Below, piece after piece: positions 1 through 6,133 of a DNA stretch of 6,218 nucleotides (positions are counted from its first letter, which is position 1; each line of letters starts with the position of its first letter). The notes below the pieces were generated by a model. The model saw only the letters and a program-made list of their open reading frames with translations. It was not told the origin of the DNA and searched no databases. The stretch comes from JBMSHD01 sp049416425. GTDB taxonomy: Bacteria; Pseudomonadota; Gammaproteobacteria; Francisellales; Francisellaceae. A program made the position numbers and the translations under genes. The DNA is taken from assembly GCA_049416425.1 (NCBI GenBank), contig JBMSHD010000120.1, positions 1-6,218 of the forward strand, in the 5' to 3' direction.

Positions 1-18
1 ATAAAGCAATGGCTTTAT
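1..18. repeat. Small hairpin ATAAAGC-AATG-GCTTTAT
   Basis: A perfect 7-base inverted repeat with a 4-base loop begins at the first base of the window and may extend further left. It is AT-rich and lies about 85 bases past the stop of the 457-residue gene. It could form part of a terminator for that gene or the end of the adjoining interspersed repeat; the T-run that would decide is outside the window. Confidence 0.35.
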
Positions 19-56
19 TGCTCCATTTCACTCTGTCGCTGCAATGACGGGAAACA
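10..56 (-). repeat. Possible CGTCATTGC-type interspersed repeat fragment
   Basis: The minus strand reads CCCGTCATTGCAGCGACAG followed by an AG-rich stretch and GGAGCAAT. This resembles the short dispersed repeat CGTCATTGCGAGC...GAAGCAATCC that I recall from many proteobacterial genomes, including intracellular lineages. The match is imperfect and the fragment is short. It lies downstream of the 457-residue gene in a stretch (1-101) where no gene is seen. Confidence 0.3.
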
Positions 57-80
57 AGGTTTCATAGTGGTTATATATGG

Positions 81-103
81 GAAGTTATTTTGCACATGTT
101 CCT
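81..103. repeat. Direct-repeat copy 1, overlapping the stop of the 457-residue gene
   Basis: This copy matches 1611-1633 at 21 of 23 positions in the same orientation; the mismatches are at the 9th and 17th bases. Its right end (CCTA on the plus strand) contains the TAG stop of the 457-residue gene at 102-104, so the gene lies between two copies 1,530 bases apart. It keeps the GGAA...TTCC inverted character of the other copy. The repeat is seen directly; that it is a mobile-element end is inference. Confidence 0.55.
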
Positions 104-1475
104 AAATGACATTCCTGCTGTCTCTGCCAATATATTTAAGCCTGGCACAACCTTTGATAAACGGTGCATTCTCGGAAAACAACAGGGCTTTATCGCTATC
201 AATCGCTCGATATTGGAAACGCTTATCTTCCTTGCCGATATTGGCAGTTGGCTGGATTTCAGGATATCTAACCGCCTCACTGTGGTAGTAATCAAACTGC
301 ATATGATCCAGACGATCAAGAACTTCGCTTTTATGATAAGAGGCCAATTCATTTTTGGCCAACAACATGTAGCGCTTCAGCAGATACTGAATTTCAGACA
401 TATCCGATATGATACTGTAGCCTTGTGATTTCCTCGGCCAATTGCTCAATAAAGAAGGCTGAGCAAACGAGTAATAAAGCATCGGGCAGTCTGTATCGAT
501 CAGCTGATCAACCCAGACCGGCTGTAGAACACTCGGCAGATATTCCGAGGCATTATAGATATTTTCATAAATATCTTGAAAAGCATCCAGCGGTAAAGCC
601 TGAGTATCGGTGGCCGGAACATAGCCTGTGGTAACACCCGAGGCGACCAGACACAGCTGCTTGACACTCTCGGAGATATTGACGGCATGGCGCGATTTAT
701 TAATTCCTCTTATCTTCGAAAACAGATTATCAAAAAAGACATTGCGCATGAAGAACTGGAGATTCGAGGCCATTCCATCGGCCAGATAATTATAAAAATG
801 CTGCCAGGCGACATCACTGTCGCGCTTGTGATCAAGCCACTGCCCCCCAAACACCAGAAATGGAGATAACCAGGCAGCGCTAGACTGGCAATGCTTTCTG
901 ACCACCTGGGTCATGAAGTGACGAAAGTTCACCAATTCAAATTTTGGATTTTTCTGCAGCCGCAAATGCGCATAGTTCATCATCCGATTCAATCCATCGC
1001 GATTGGACATTCGTGGCAGCAGATGAAACGTTTTGATGCCGGCACTTAAGTCCACCAACGGATAATATTCGATATTGGCATAGCTGGGAAACACCCCTTG
1101 AAATCCCATCATTCTGCCGGGTCTGACGATACCATAAGGCACCGTATCTCCACCAAAAGTGGAATACAACTCAGACTGCTTCTCTAAAAGCATAGATAAT
1201 GGAATCATTCCCTTACAATAGTTGAGGTCTTCCGCCAAATCAGGCGCCAAAGATCCATCTCGACACTCCTCAAAAGCGCTCTGCTGATAACCGGTTTTGG
1301 GCATCGAAGGCAACATAAAGCGATGGTTTTTTACAATATCATCACCATATTGATAATAAAAAAGATAAAAAGGCAATCGATTGCCGGGAGAGATTTCATC
1401 AATTATATGCCCAAGCCTTTCATTAACCGCCAGAACCCTGTGTCTGATATCCTGCCAAAATACTTTTTCTATCAC
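102..1475 (-). CDS. Conserved-looking 457-residue protein of unknown function, downstream of T4BSS genes
   Basis: This gene encodes a 457-residue protein with no domain I can name. It starts at GTG: an AAGGA Shine-Dalgarno (1483-1487) lies 7 bases upstream, and no ATG is better placed. The product is a mixed, soluble-looking protein rich in aromatic residues, with no signal peptide and no clear membrane segment. Distinctive stretches are VFWQDIR at residues 5-11, ISPG at 28-31, and TTGYVPA near 282-288 followed by a Leu/Pro-rich stretch. From memory, proteins with a similar FWQDIR N-terminus and GYVPAT motif occur as hypothetical proteins in Legionella-type genomes; this could not be checked. 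It lies 222 bases downstream of the icmX-like gene and has its own candidate promoter, so it is probably a separate transcription unit. Its TAG stop falls inside a repeat copy, so its C-terminus may have been altered by repeat insertion. A T4BSS accessory or effector role is inference from position only. Confidence 0.8.
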   Translation of the reverse strand: MIEKVFWQDIRHRVLAVNERLGHIIDEISPGNRLPFYLFYYQYGDDIVKNHRFMLPSMPKTGYQQSAFEECRDGSLAPDLAEDLNYCKGMIPLSMLLEKQSELYSTFGGDTVPYGIVRPGRMMGFQGVFPSYANIEYYPLVDLSAGIKTFHLLPRMSNRDGLNRMMNYAHLRLQKNPKFELVNFRHFMTQVVRKHCQSSAAWLSPFLVFGGQWLDHKRDSDVAWQHFYNYLADGMASNLQFFMRNVFFDNLFSKIRGINKSRHAVNISESVKQLCLVASGVTTGYVPATDTQALPLDAFQDIYENIYNASEYLPSVLQPVWVDQLIDTDCPMLYYSFAQPSLLSNWPRKSQGYSIISDMSEIQYLLKRYMLLAKNELASYHKSEVLDRLDHMQFDYYHSEAVRYPEIQPTANIGKEDKRFQYRAIDSDKALLFSENAPFIKGCARLKYIGRDSRNVI

Positions 1476-1482
1476 GATTTAA

Positions 1483-1487
1483 TCCTT
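1483..1487 (-). promoter_or_regulatory. Ribosome-binding site of the 457-residue gene, inside a repeat end
   Basis: The minus strand reads AAGGA followed by 7 bases and GTG, which fixes the GTG as the start. The site lies inside the left terminal inverted repeat (1479-1495) of the palindromic segment upstream of the gene, so the ribosome-binding site appears to be provided by the repeat. Confidence 0.6.
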
Positions 1488-1506
1488 AGGAACGTATCTG
1501 AAATAA

Positions 1507-1560
1507 ATTCCCCTTCGTCAGGGAAGGGGTGCCAGGAATATCCCGGCGGGGTAGTTTTTA
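1507..1560. repeat. REP-like intergenic palindrome with G+C-rich stem
   Basis: CCCCTTC (1510-1516) and GAAGGGG (1523-1529) form a perfect 7-base stem with a 6-base loop. After it come GGTGCC, a short AT stretch, CCCGGCGGGG and GTAGTTTTT. This layout resembles a short intergenic palindrome family of the type CCCCTCC-GGAGGGGTGCC-GGCGGGGT-GTTTTT that I recall from many unrelated bacterial genomes. On the minus strand the hairpin lies about 35 bases before the GTG of the 457-residue gene and is followed by AATTTATTTC, so it could also act as a weak terminator or attenuator in that leader. The family assignment is from memory. Confidence 0.5.
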
Positions 1561-1605
1561 AATAAAGCTCACGAGCTTGCTCGTAACAGCCTTGCTGATT
1601 TCAAT

Positions 1606-1636
1606 TTAAGGAAGTTATATTGCACACGTTCCTTAA
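1606..1636. repeat. Inverted repeat TTAAGGAA/TTCCTTAA containing direct-repeat copy 2
   Basis: Perfect 8-base arms at 1606-1613 and 1629-1636 flank a 15-base core. The core and inner arms (1611-1633) match 81-103 at 21 of 23 positions. The unit lies 62 bases beyond the icmX-like stop. It is too AT-rich and has no T-run, so it is a poor intrinsic terminator; it is better read as one copy of a repeat family. Confidence 0.55.
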
Positions 1637-1650
1637 GTATTAACTCGGTC

Positions 1651-1680
1651 ATTATAACATAGCTAAGCTGCTCGAAACAA
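1651..1680 (-). promoter_or_regulatory. Candidate sigma70 promoter for the 457-residue gene (extended -10)
   Basis: On the minus strand the -10 box is a perfect TATAAT (1656 to 1651) preceded by TGT, giving the extended -10 form TGnTATAAT. A partial -35, TTGTTT (1680 to 1675), lies 18 bases upstream; it matches TTGACA at three of six positions, which is acceptable with an extended -10. Transcription would begin near 1644, leaving a structured leader of about 170 bases before the GTG at 1475. The promoter lies just outside the repeat-like segment at 1479-1643 and between the end of the icmX-like gene and the unknown gene. Confidence 0.6.
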
Positions 1681-1697
1681 TTTTCCAAAATGTACGC

Positions 1698-2570
1698 CTA
1701 GCTCTGCTTATTCATCATGATCTGCTGCAGATAGTTGATAACCAGGTTACGATAGCTTTTGCTGCCAGAGTCACTCTGCTGGTCATCCATCAGACGAGCC
1801 GCCTGCATCAAAATGGCAAGCTTCTTAAGCTCGAGACTTTGATATCCCAGCCAGTTATTGATAGCCAGCTGCATGGAGATGTCGCGAAGCAATGCATCTC
1901 TTGACTGATTGATGATGCCGGGTTGATTTTTTGTACCCTCAACCCAGTCGCTCGACAGCTGATAAGAAATAGCATTGCTCATTTGATTCAGATAGGGTGT
2001 CAGCGTGTTGAGCTGGCTGATCACCGCGGTGGTAATCGCCGCACTGTTGCTGTTATTGCCGCCTGGAATTATCTGATCATTTTGATCCGTCATGCTACCA
2101 CCGCTTTGCTGACTGATGATTTCCGCTGTCAAGGATATCACGGGAAGACGGTTCAACTGACTGTAAATACTGCTTGAATCCGCTGCGTTTGAGGTGATGA
2201 TCTTATTAACAAAATCTGAAATATAATAAACAAAATTATTCGTACCAATCGTGCCCAATTGCCCATACAGCGCCACGGCTGCTCCGATATTGGCGCCATT
2301 GGCGTCATAACAATCCTTTGAGCTATCACAGGTCTGGCTTTGGTTCATATCGATCAGGTTGGACTGATACATCGCCGATTTTAGGTTCTGACTGGCATTT
2401 AGCAGCGCCTGGTTGTTTTTAAGGATAGCGCTGGTATTTTTCTCAATCAATGCTAGCTGTTTCTCAAGGTCACCGGAATTGTTTGGATTCACAGGCCGCC
2501 AGTTGGCCGATGCCGAAACAGCCATCAATGACAGTCCAACCATCGAAAGCCATATCTTAATTTTTTTCAT
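1698..2570 (-). CDS. icmX: Exported T4BSS protein, IcmX-like
   Basis: This gene encodes a 290-residue exported protein, tentatively IcmX, a periplasmic Dot/Icm component needed for intracellular growth in Legionella. A Sec signal peptide is clear: KKIK at residues 2-5, a hydrophobic core near 6-18, and an AxA site (A20-S21-A22) before N23. Residues 34-66 are Leu/Ala/Asn/Gln-rich and probably helical or coiled-coil. Two cysteines (C81, C87) sit in a short loop and could form a periplasmic disulfide. The middle is rich in Asn, Ser and Gly, and the C-terminal 70 residues look helical (RDISMQLAINNWLGYQ region). The IcmX call rests on these features, a remembered resemblance of the C-terminal part, and co-transcription with icmW, the partner of icmX in Legionella. 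The protein is much shorter than the roughly 466-residue L. pneumophila IcmX. The ATG has an AAAGGAG Shine-Dalgarno 8 bases upstream. It could instead be another small periplasmic T4BSS subunit. Confidence 0.6.
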   Translation of the reverse strand: MKKIKIWLSMVGLSLMAVSASANWRPVNPNNSGDLEKQLALIEKNTSAILKNNQALLNASQNLKSAMYQSNLIDMNQSQTCDSSKDCYDANGANIGAAVALYGQLGTIGTNNFVYYISDFVNKIITSNAADSSSIYSQLNRLPVISLTAEIISQQSGGSMTDQNDQIIPGGNNSNSAAITTAVISQLNTLTPYLNQMSNAISYQLSSDWVEGTKNQPGIINQSRDALLRDISMQLAINNWLGYQSLELKKLAILMQAARLMDDQQSDSGSKSYRNLVINYLQQIMMNKQS

Positions 2571-2578
2571 CTACTACA

Positions 2579-2585
2579 CTCCTTT
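2579..2585 (-). promoter_or_regulatory. Ribosome-binding site of the icmX-like gene, overlapping the icmB stop
   Basis: The minus strand reads AAAGGAG, 8 bases before the ATG at 2570. Its first two A residues are the last two bases of the icmB TAA stop (2586-2584). Ribosomes terminating on icmB therefore cover this site, which suggests coupled translation and supports both the chosen start and co-transcription. Confidence 0.75.
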
Positions 2586-5559
2586 ATTGCTCATCGATTA
2601 GTTTACTGACCAAATACTCACAGGCCGCCGATATCGACAACTGTGGCGTATTATCGACCATAAGCTCAAGCTCTCTGACCGCCGTACCGGAAGGAAAACG
2701 CTCGGCCAGCCGCCTTCTGGCCTCTTTTGGCCCCAGCGCTTTGTACAAAAGCTCGCGAATATGCACATCCTCGCTGGTGGTATTAAATGCCCACAATTCA
2801 ACCGCCGATACCGAGCTGGTCAAAAGCTGGGTATTGATGCCCTGCTTGGTGACAAACTGGGCGATAAACGTCGCCCCCATAGATGTTGGCCCATGAACCT
2901 GTGTGGCAAGTGCTTGTTTCTCTGTCTCATTAAGACCGAAGGTTTTACAGGTTTTCTCAATGCTTTGACTCGAGCCAGAATCAAGAATAAAAATGCTGGT
3001 GGCAAAGTCGACCATCAGCTTATCGAAATCCTCCAAGGCCTGAGAGGCCAGGGAGATCTGGATCTTCCATTTTCTGCCTTCTCGCATATCCTGGATAACC
3101 TGCTCTCTGACCGACACACTCCGAGCAGTACGATGAAACTCATCATAGACGATGCGTTTGGGCTCCTCTAAAATCTCCCTGACGCGCTGAGTATGAAAGG
3201 CGCGATAACGCTCGGGAAACGCCATGACTTCATCCATGCGCAGAAAATAATGCTGCGCCACGGCATGCCTTGCCAGCATATACATCACCGATGTCTGCTT
3301 ATCCGCCGCCGCACTGCCGGTTTTGGCCACCTCTTCAAGATCAAGCGCCAGCACTCGAATCTTCTCCAGATGCAGCTGTGTCGGCATGCTCGAGGTTGGG
3401 TAGTTGCGAATAATCACCGAGATGTTGCGACAGAATGCCGAGACATAGTCCTCGGCGCTATTGCCGATGCAGACCTTGCCATAGATATCTTTCACCCCGT
3501 GACTGTGTGCCGCCGATATGGTATCAGAAAGCGTTGGCATGGCATAGGTCTGGGCCCGCATGGCCGACTGATGATCGCCTTGATCAAACAAATAATCAAC
3601 CACCTGCCACCAGGTTTGAAAATGTGCATCTGTACCCCTTAACTGTTTTAGCCTTTCACTGATAGCCACATCCCGATCTGGAATATAAGGCTTGGGCTGG
3701 GCATGGTCGGAAAACTGTCTAAATACCTCATCGACGATCATGCTCAACATGCCAGACATTCCTTCGGGTAAGCTATCTGCAACATTATCCAGATATAAAA
3801 GCGATAAAAGATTGATCAGAAAGCTTCTTTGCAATTTCGTCGGCAGGCGAATACCAAGCTGAGTATCAAACGGGTTGATAGCATCACCATCCTCAAGCTT
3901 CAGACGATGATAGGCCACCTTATCTCTGTCTTCAGCACTCAAGCCCTCTTTCAGCAATGAAATAAAACCCTTGCTGGAAGGGCCTATATCGATAATGGCA
4001 ATCCTTGGCAGTTGAGACAGGCCGGGTGAGAGACAAAGCCCCAGGTTTAACGAGTTCAATAGCACCGACTTCCCAGAGCCGGATCGAGCATAGATAATAT
4101 CCACCCAGCTGATTTGATGCGATGATCCCGGCTGATAAGGCCAGAGCTTGCCATCGGGCGTTCTGAATAAAATGGCGCCGCGCTGCCATGGTGAGGCAGG
4201 TCGTGTGATCGGTAGCATTTTTATCACCTGTGACAACGGCGGCGCCGAGGCGGTAGCCTGAGATTTATTGCGAATCGCCAGTGATGAGCCCATCACCTCA
4301 CCAAAAGGATCGCCGTAGAATTCCTTGACCTCACATCCTCCCCAGCCTTGCACCAATTGTGCCAGTTTGGCTGCTCGCTGTTTAAGAAGACCTTTCTCTT
4401 CGACATGCGCCCAGGTGGTGAACACAACCTTGAGTTTAACGATGGGATCGTCCCCCCGTTCTTCAAGCATCTTCAGGTATTTATGCGTCTCGACGATTAA
4501 CTTGTTATGATAGGAGCTGAAGGTTAAAAACTGAGCCAGCCAGTTTTTAGACTGAGTAACCTTAATGCCTTCATCGCTGATCATATAGGATATTCTCCAG
4601 GGAAGATCCGCATTCATCACCCGCTTAAACAGATCATAAAAAGAACGAATGGATTTGGGAAACAACTCAATATACATCGGCAGATAAAGCATGTCTCCGA
4701 TGCGTGCCATCTTTAAGTCAATATTCTGCCCTTCTCGCGGAATCAGCTGATTGGCAAGCGGCGGCCATAAAAGCTCTGATATGTCATATTCCTGCCGGCG
4801 GCCATCCTGACGATGGCGCACAGGCAAAGGATCTCCGGGTAAATAAGCTCGCCATGCCGGAGAGGTATAATTGGCATCGATCGATCGTCTCACCTCATAA
4901 AGCGCCTCATGGACATCCATCAATTTCAGGTAAAAACCGATCTGCCTGAAACTATCGATGATGATGCTAACCAATGAATCATGAAGATTATTAAGCTCCG
5001 GCAGATCCATGAAGATATTCTGAGCGTCTTTTGCCGTGGCCAGATTATATCCCTTTCGATCTTGAGCCTGCTGTTTCAGTGCTTTTTTGATATATTGCGC
5101 CGGCAGCGCTCGTGTATCGGTACGCACCACAATAAAGCAGGACTCATAGGCGCACATTCTGGTGAGCATATTTTTCTTGGAGCCGAAAATATCAGCGATA
5201 TCAAGCCCCAAACGATGTGCCGTTTCAACGGCCGGCTCTAATGCCTGATCGATATGATAAGCCACCTCATCAGGCTCATAGCTGAAATAAAACTGCAAAC
5301 CATGACCCTTTGACAAAAAAGCCGACTGCAGGGTTTGTGCAATTGAATCGCAAAGCGCCTGAAACTCCGCACTGCCGACGAAACGTCTGAAACCATTTAA
5401 CTGTATTATCGATAACAGGGAGTTATCTTTATTGACCAATACATGCCTGGAGTTTGCCGTCTCGATATCACAATAGGAGGCTCGGGTGTGTTTAAGAATC
5501 ATCTCAAGCCAGGCGAACAGACTCTCGACATTGTCATAAAATTTATCGACCAGCGCCAT
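2584..5559 (-). CDS. icmB: T4BSS ATPase IcmB/DotO (VirB4-like)
   Basis: This gene encodes IcmB (DotO), the large cytoplasmic VirB4/TraU-type ATPase of the Dot/Icm system. It docks at the base of the inner-membrane complex, where with DotB it energises assembly or substrate transfer. At 991 residues it is close to the roughly 1009 of Legionella IcmB, so it appears full length. The N-terminal half (residues 1 to about 470) is the partner-binding region; its opening resembles Legionella IcmB, with an Asp-Ile-Glu-Thr-Ala stretch near residues 31-35. The P-loop is ARSGSGKS at 491-498 with catalytic K497; its first position is Ala rather than the Gly of the textbook Walker A. Walker B is RIVYDEF at 802-808 with D806 and E807. 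An ASQ motif at 838-840 matches the Gln-containing motif of VirB4-type enzymes. The ATG lies 3 bases after the icmW stop, preceded by a purine-rich GAGTGAG stretch inside icmW, which suggests translational coupling. No frameshift is visible. Confidence 0.93.
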   Translation of the reverse strand: MALVDKFYDNVESLFAWLEMILKHTRASYCDIETANSRHVLVNKDNSLLSIIQLNGFRRFVGSAEFQALCDSIAQTLQSAFLSKGHGLQFYFSYEPDEVAYHIDQALEPAVETAHRLGLDIADIFGSKKNMLTRMCAYESCFIVVRTDTRALPAQYIKKALKQQAQDRKGYNLATAKDAQNIFMDLPELNNLHDSLVSIIIDSFRQIGFYLKLMDVHEALYEVRRSIDANYTSPAWRAYLPGDPLPVRHRQDGRRQEYDISELLWPPLANQLIPREGQNIDLKMARIGDMLYLPMYIELFPKSIRSFYDLFKRVMNADLPWRISYMISDEGIKVTQSKNWLAQFLTFSSYHNKLIVETHKYLKMLEERGDDPIVKLKVVFTTWAHVEEKGLLKQRAAKLAQLVQGWGGCEVKEFYGDPFGEVMGSSLAIRNKSQATASAPPLSQVIKMLPITRPASPWQRGAILFRTPDGKLWPYQPGSSHQISWVDIIYARSGSGKSVLLNSLNLGLCLSPGLSQLPRIAIIDIGPSSKGFISLLKEGLSAEDRDKVAYHRLKLEDGDAINPFDTQLGIRLPTKLQRSFLINLLSLLYLDNVADSLPEGMSGMLSMIVDEVFRQFSDHAQPKPYIPDRDVAISERLKQLRGTDAHFQTWWQVVDYLFDQGDHQSAMRAQTYAMPTLSDTISAAHSHGVKDIYGKVCIGNSAEDYVSAFCRNISVIIRNYPTSSMPTQLHLEKIRVLALDLEEVAKTGSAAADKQTSVMYMLARHAVAQHYFLRMDEVMAFPERYRAFHTQRVREILEEPKRIVYDEFHRTARSVSVREQVIQDMREGRKWKIQISLASQALEDFDKLMVDFATSIFILDSGSSQSIEKTCKTFGLNETEKQALATQVHGPTSMGATFIAQFVTKQGINTQLLTSSVSAVELWAFNTTSEDVHIRELLYKALGPKEARRRLAERFPSGTAVRELELMVDNTPQLSISAACEYLVSKLIDEQ

Positions 5560-5562
5560 TTC

Positions 5563-6003
5563 TCACTCACTCAAGGCCTTAATCAGCCTGTTGATTCGCT
5601 CCGATGAGAAGATACGAGAGGCGATCTGCAGGCGCTCAAACAGCATGTTTCGATGATAAAATTGACGATATTCTTCATCGGTGTCGTGTTTCTGCTTGGC
5701 TTGTGAAATCAGCTGCGATGCCAGATCCGGCTTAATGTCATTGACTTTATGCAACAGATAAAACATATAGGCCGCAGGCAAGGCATTCATCAGCTTTAAA
5801 AGCGCCGATAACTCCACCTCTTTTCCAGCATCTGAACCCATCTGTGTATACAACTTTTCCAGCTGCGCAATGTGATCCTCATCGCAAGCATAAATGCCGT
5901 CTTCCAGATGCTCAAAATTATTCAGCGCATGGTTGATATTCATGTTTTTATAATTTTTCCAATACTGCGCAACTTCTTCGGGTGTAAACACAATCTGCCT
6001 CAT
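5563..6003 (-). CDS. icmW: T4BSS effector chaperone/adaptor IcmW
   Basis: This gene encodes IcmW, a small acidic cytoplasmic protein that pairs with IcmS and binds the C-terminal part of the coupling ATPase DotL, where it recruits a subset of effectors. At 146 residues it matches the roughly 151 of Legionella IcmW. The best match, from memory, is the C-terminal helix RNMLFERLQIASRIF (118-132), which corresponds to RNIVFERLRLLSRVF in L. pneumophila, followed by a similar RL-xxx-ALxE ending. An N-terminal A-x-YW near residues 12-15 also agrees. The ATG is the first start after an in-frame stop; its Shine-Dalgarno is weak (CAGGT, about 7 bases upstream). It appears to be the first gene of the icmW-icmB-icmX-like transcript, 3 bases ahead of icmB. 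The identification rests on recalled homologues plus the neighbouring icmB. Confidence 0.85.
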   Translation of the reverse strand: MRQIVFTPEEVAQYWKNYKNMNINHALNNFEHLEDGIYACDEDHIAQLEKLYTQMGSDAGKEVELSALLKLMNALPAAYMFYLLHKVNDIKPDLASQLISQAKQKHDTDEEYRQFYHRNMLFERLQIASRIFSSERINRLIKALSE

Positions 6004-6048
6004 CGCAATAACCTGAATGCCATTTAATCAAATTCCTCGCCAAAATTC

Positions 6049-6065
6049 GCTCTAAAATTTAGAGC
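6049..6065. promoter_or_regulatory. Perfect dyad upstream of icmW, possible operator
   Basis: GCTCTAAAATTTAGAGC is an odd-length perfect palindrome (8-base arms around one base), centred 54 bases upstream of the icmW ATG, with AATT blocks on both sides (6044-6047 and 6068-6071). Its length, symmetry and location between divergent frames suit a dimeric regulator. No clear sigma70 promoter for icmW was found near it, though TACAAT (6101 to 6096, minus strand) is a possible -10. The regulator is unknown. Confidence 0.45.
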
Positions 6066-6120
6066 CCAATTTGCTTTTATTTCTATTGCTAAAAGATTGT
6101 AACTGTGAATCTGGAACTAC

Positions 6121-6127
6121 AGGAGGT
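6121..6127 (+). promoter_or_regulatory. Strong Shine-Dalgarno without a canonical start codon
   Basis: AGGAGGT is a near-perfect anti-16S match and the strongest ribosome-binding site in the window. It lies about 120 bases upstream of icmW on the opposite strand and decides the placement of the putative divergent frame beginning with ATA at 6134. It could be chance, but its spacing to an open frame argues for use. Confidence 0.45.
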
Positions 6128-6133
6128 ATTTCG

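Larger units (their letters stand above)
1479..1643. repeat. MITE-like palindromic segment with 17/18-base terminal inverted repeats
   Basis: The 165-base segment is bounded by TTAATCCTTAGGAACGT at 1479-1495 and, on the opposite strand, TTAATACTTAAGGAACGT at 1643-1626; they differ by one substitution and one insertion. Inside are a G+C-rich hairpin (1510-1529), an ACGAGC-TT-GCTCGT hairpin (1571-1584) that overlaps an alternative AAGCTC-AC-GAGCTT stem (1565-1578), and an 8-base inverted repeat TTAAGGAA/TTCCTTAA (1606-1613 with 1629-1636). No open frame of interest lies in it, so if mobile it is a non-autonomous element. It fills most of the gap between the icmX-like and 457-residue genes and lies in the leader of the latter. 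I do not recognise the element by name. Confidence 0.45.

Noticed and set aside
90..428. Plus-strand open frame of 112 residues opposite the end of the 457-residue gene
   Set aside because: It begins inside a repeat copy and is antisense to a longer gene with a good start and Shine-Dalgarno; it is a shadow frame.
1571..1584. ACGAGC-TT-GCTCGT hairpin as a transcription terminator of the icmW-icmB-icmX-like operon
   Set aside because: The stem is short with a tight loop, overlaps a competing stem, and has no proper T-run on the minus strand; it also lies downstream of the promoter for the next gene. Kept only as part of the repeat segment.
1476..1697. RNA gene or riboswitch in the leader of the 457-residue gene
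   Set aside because: The structures seen are explained by repeat palindromes; no tRNA, rRNA or known riboswitch core was recognisable.
2761..3171. Plus-strand open frame of 136 residues opposite the Walker B region of icmB
   Set aside because: It is antisense to a conserved catalytic part of icmB, with no convincing ribosome-binding site or recognisable product.
3193..3642. Plus-strand open frame of 149 residues opposite icmB
   Set aside because: It lies fully inside icmB, which has strong motifs and length agreement. The translated sequence is rich in His, Arg and Cys without domain features, typical of an antisense shadow.
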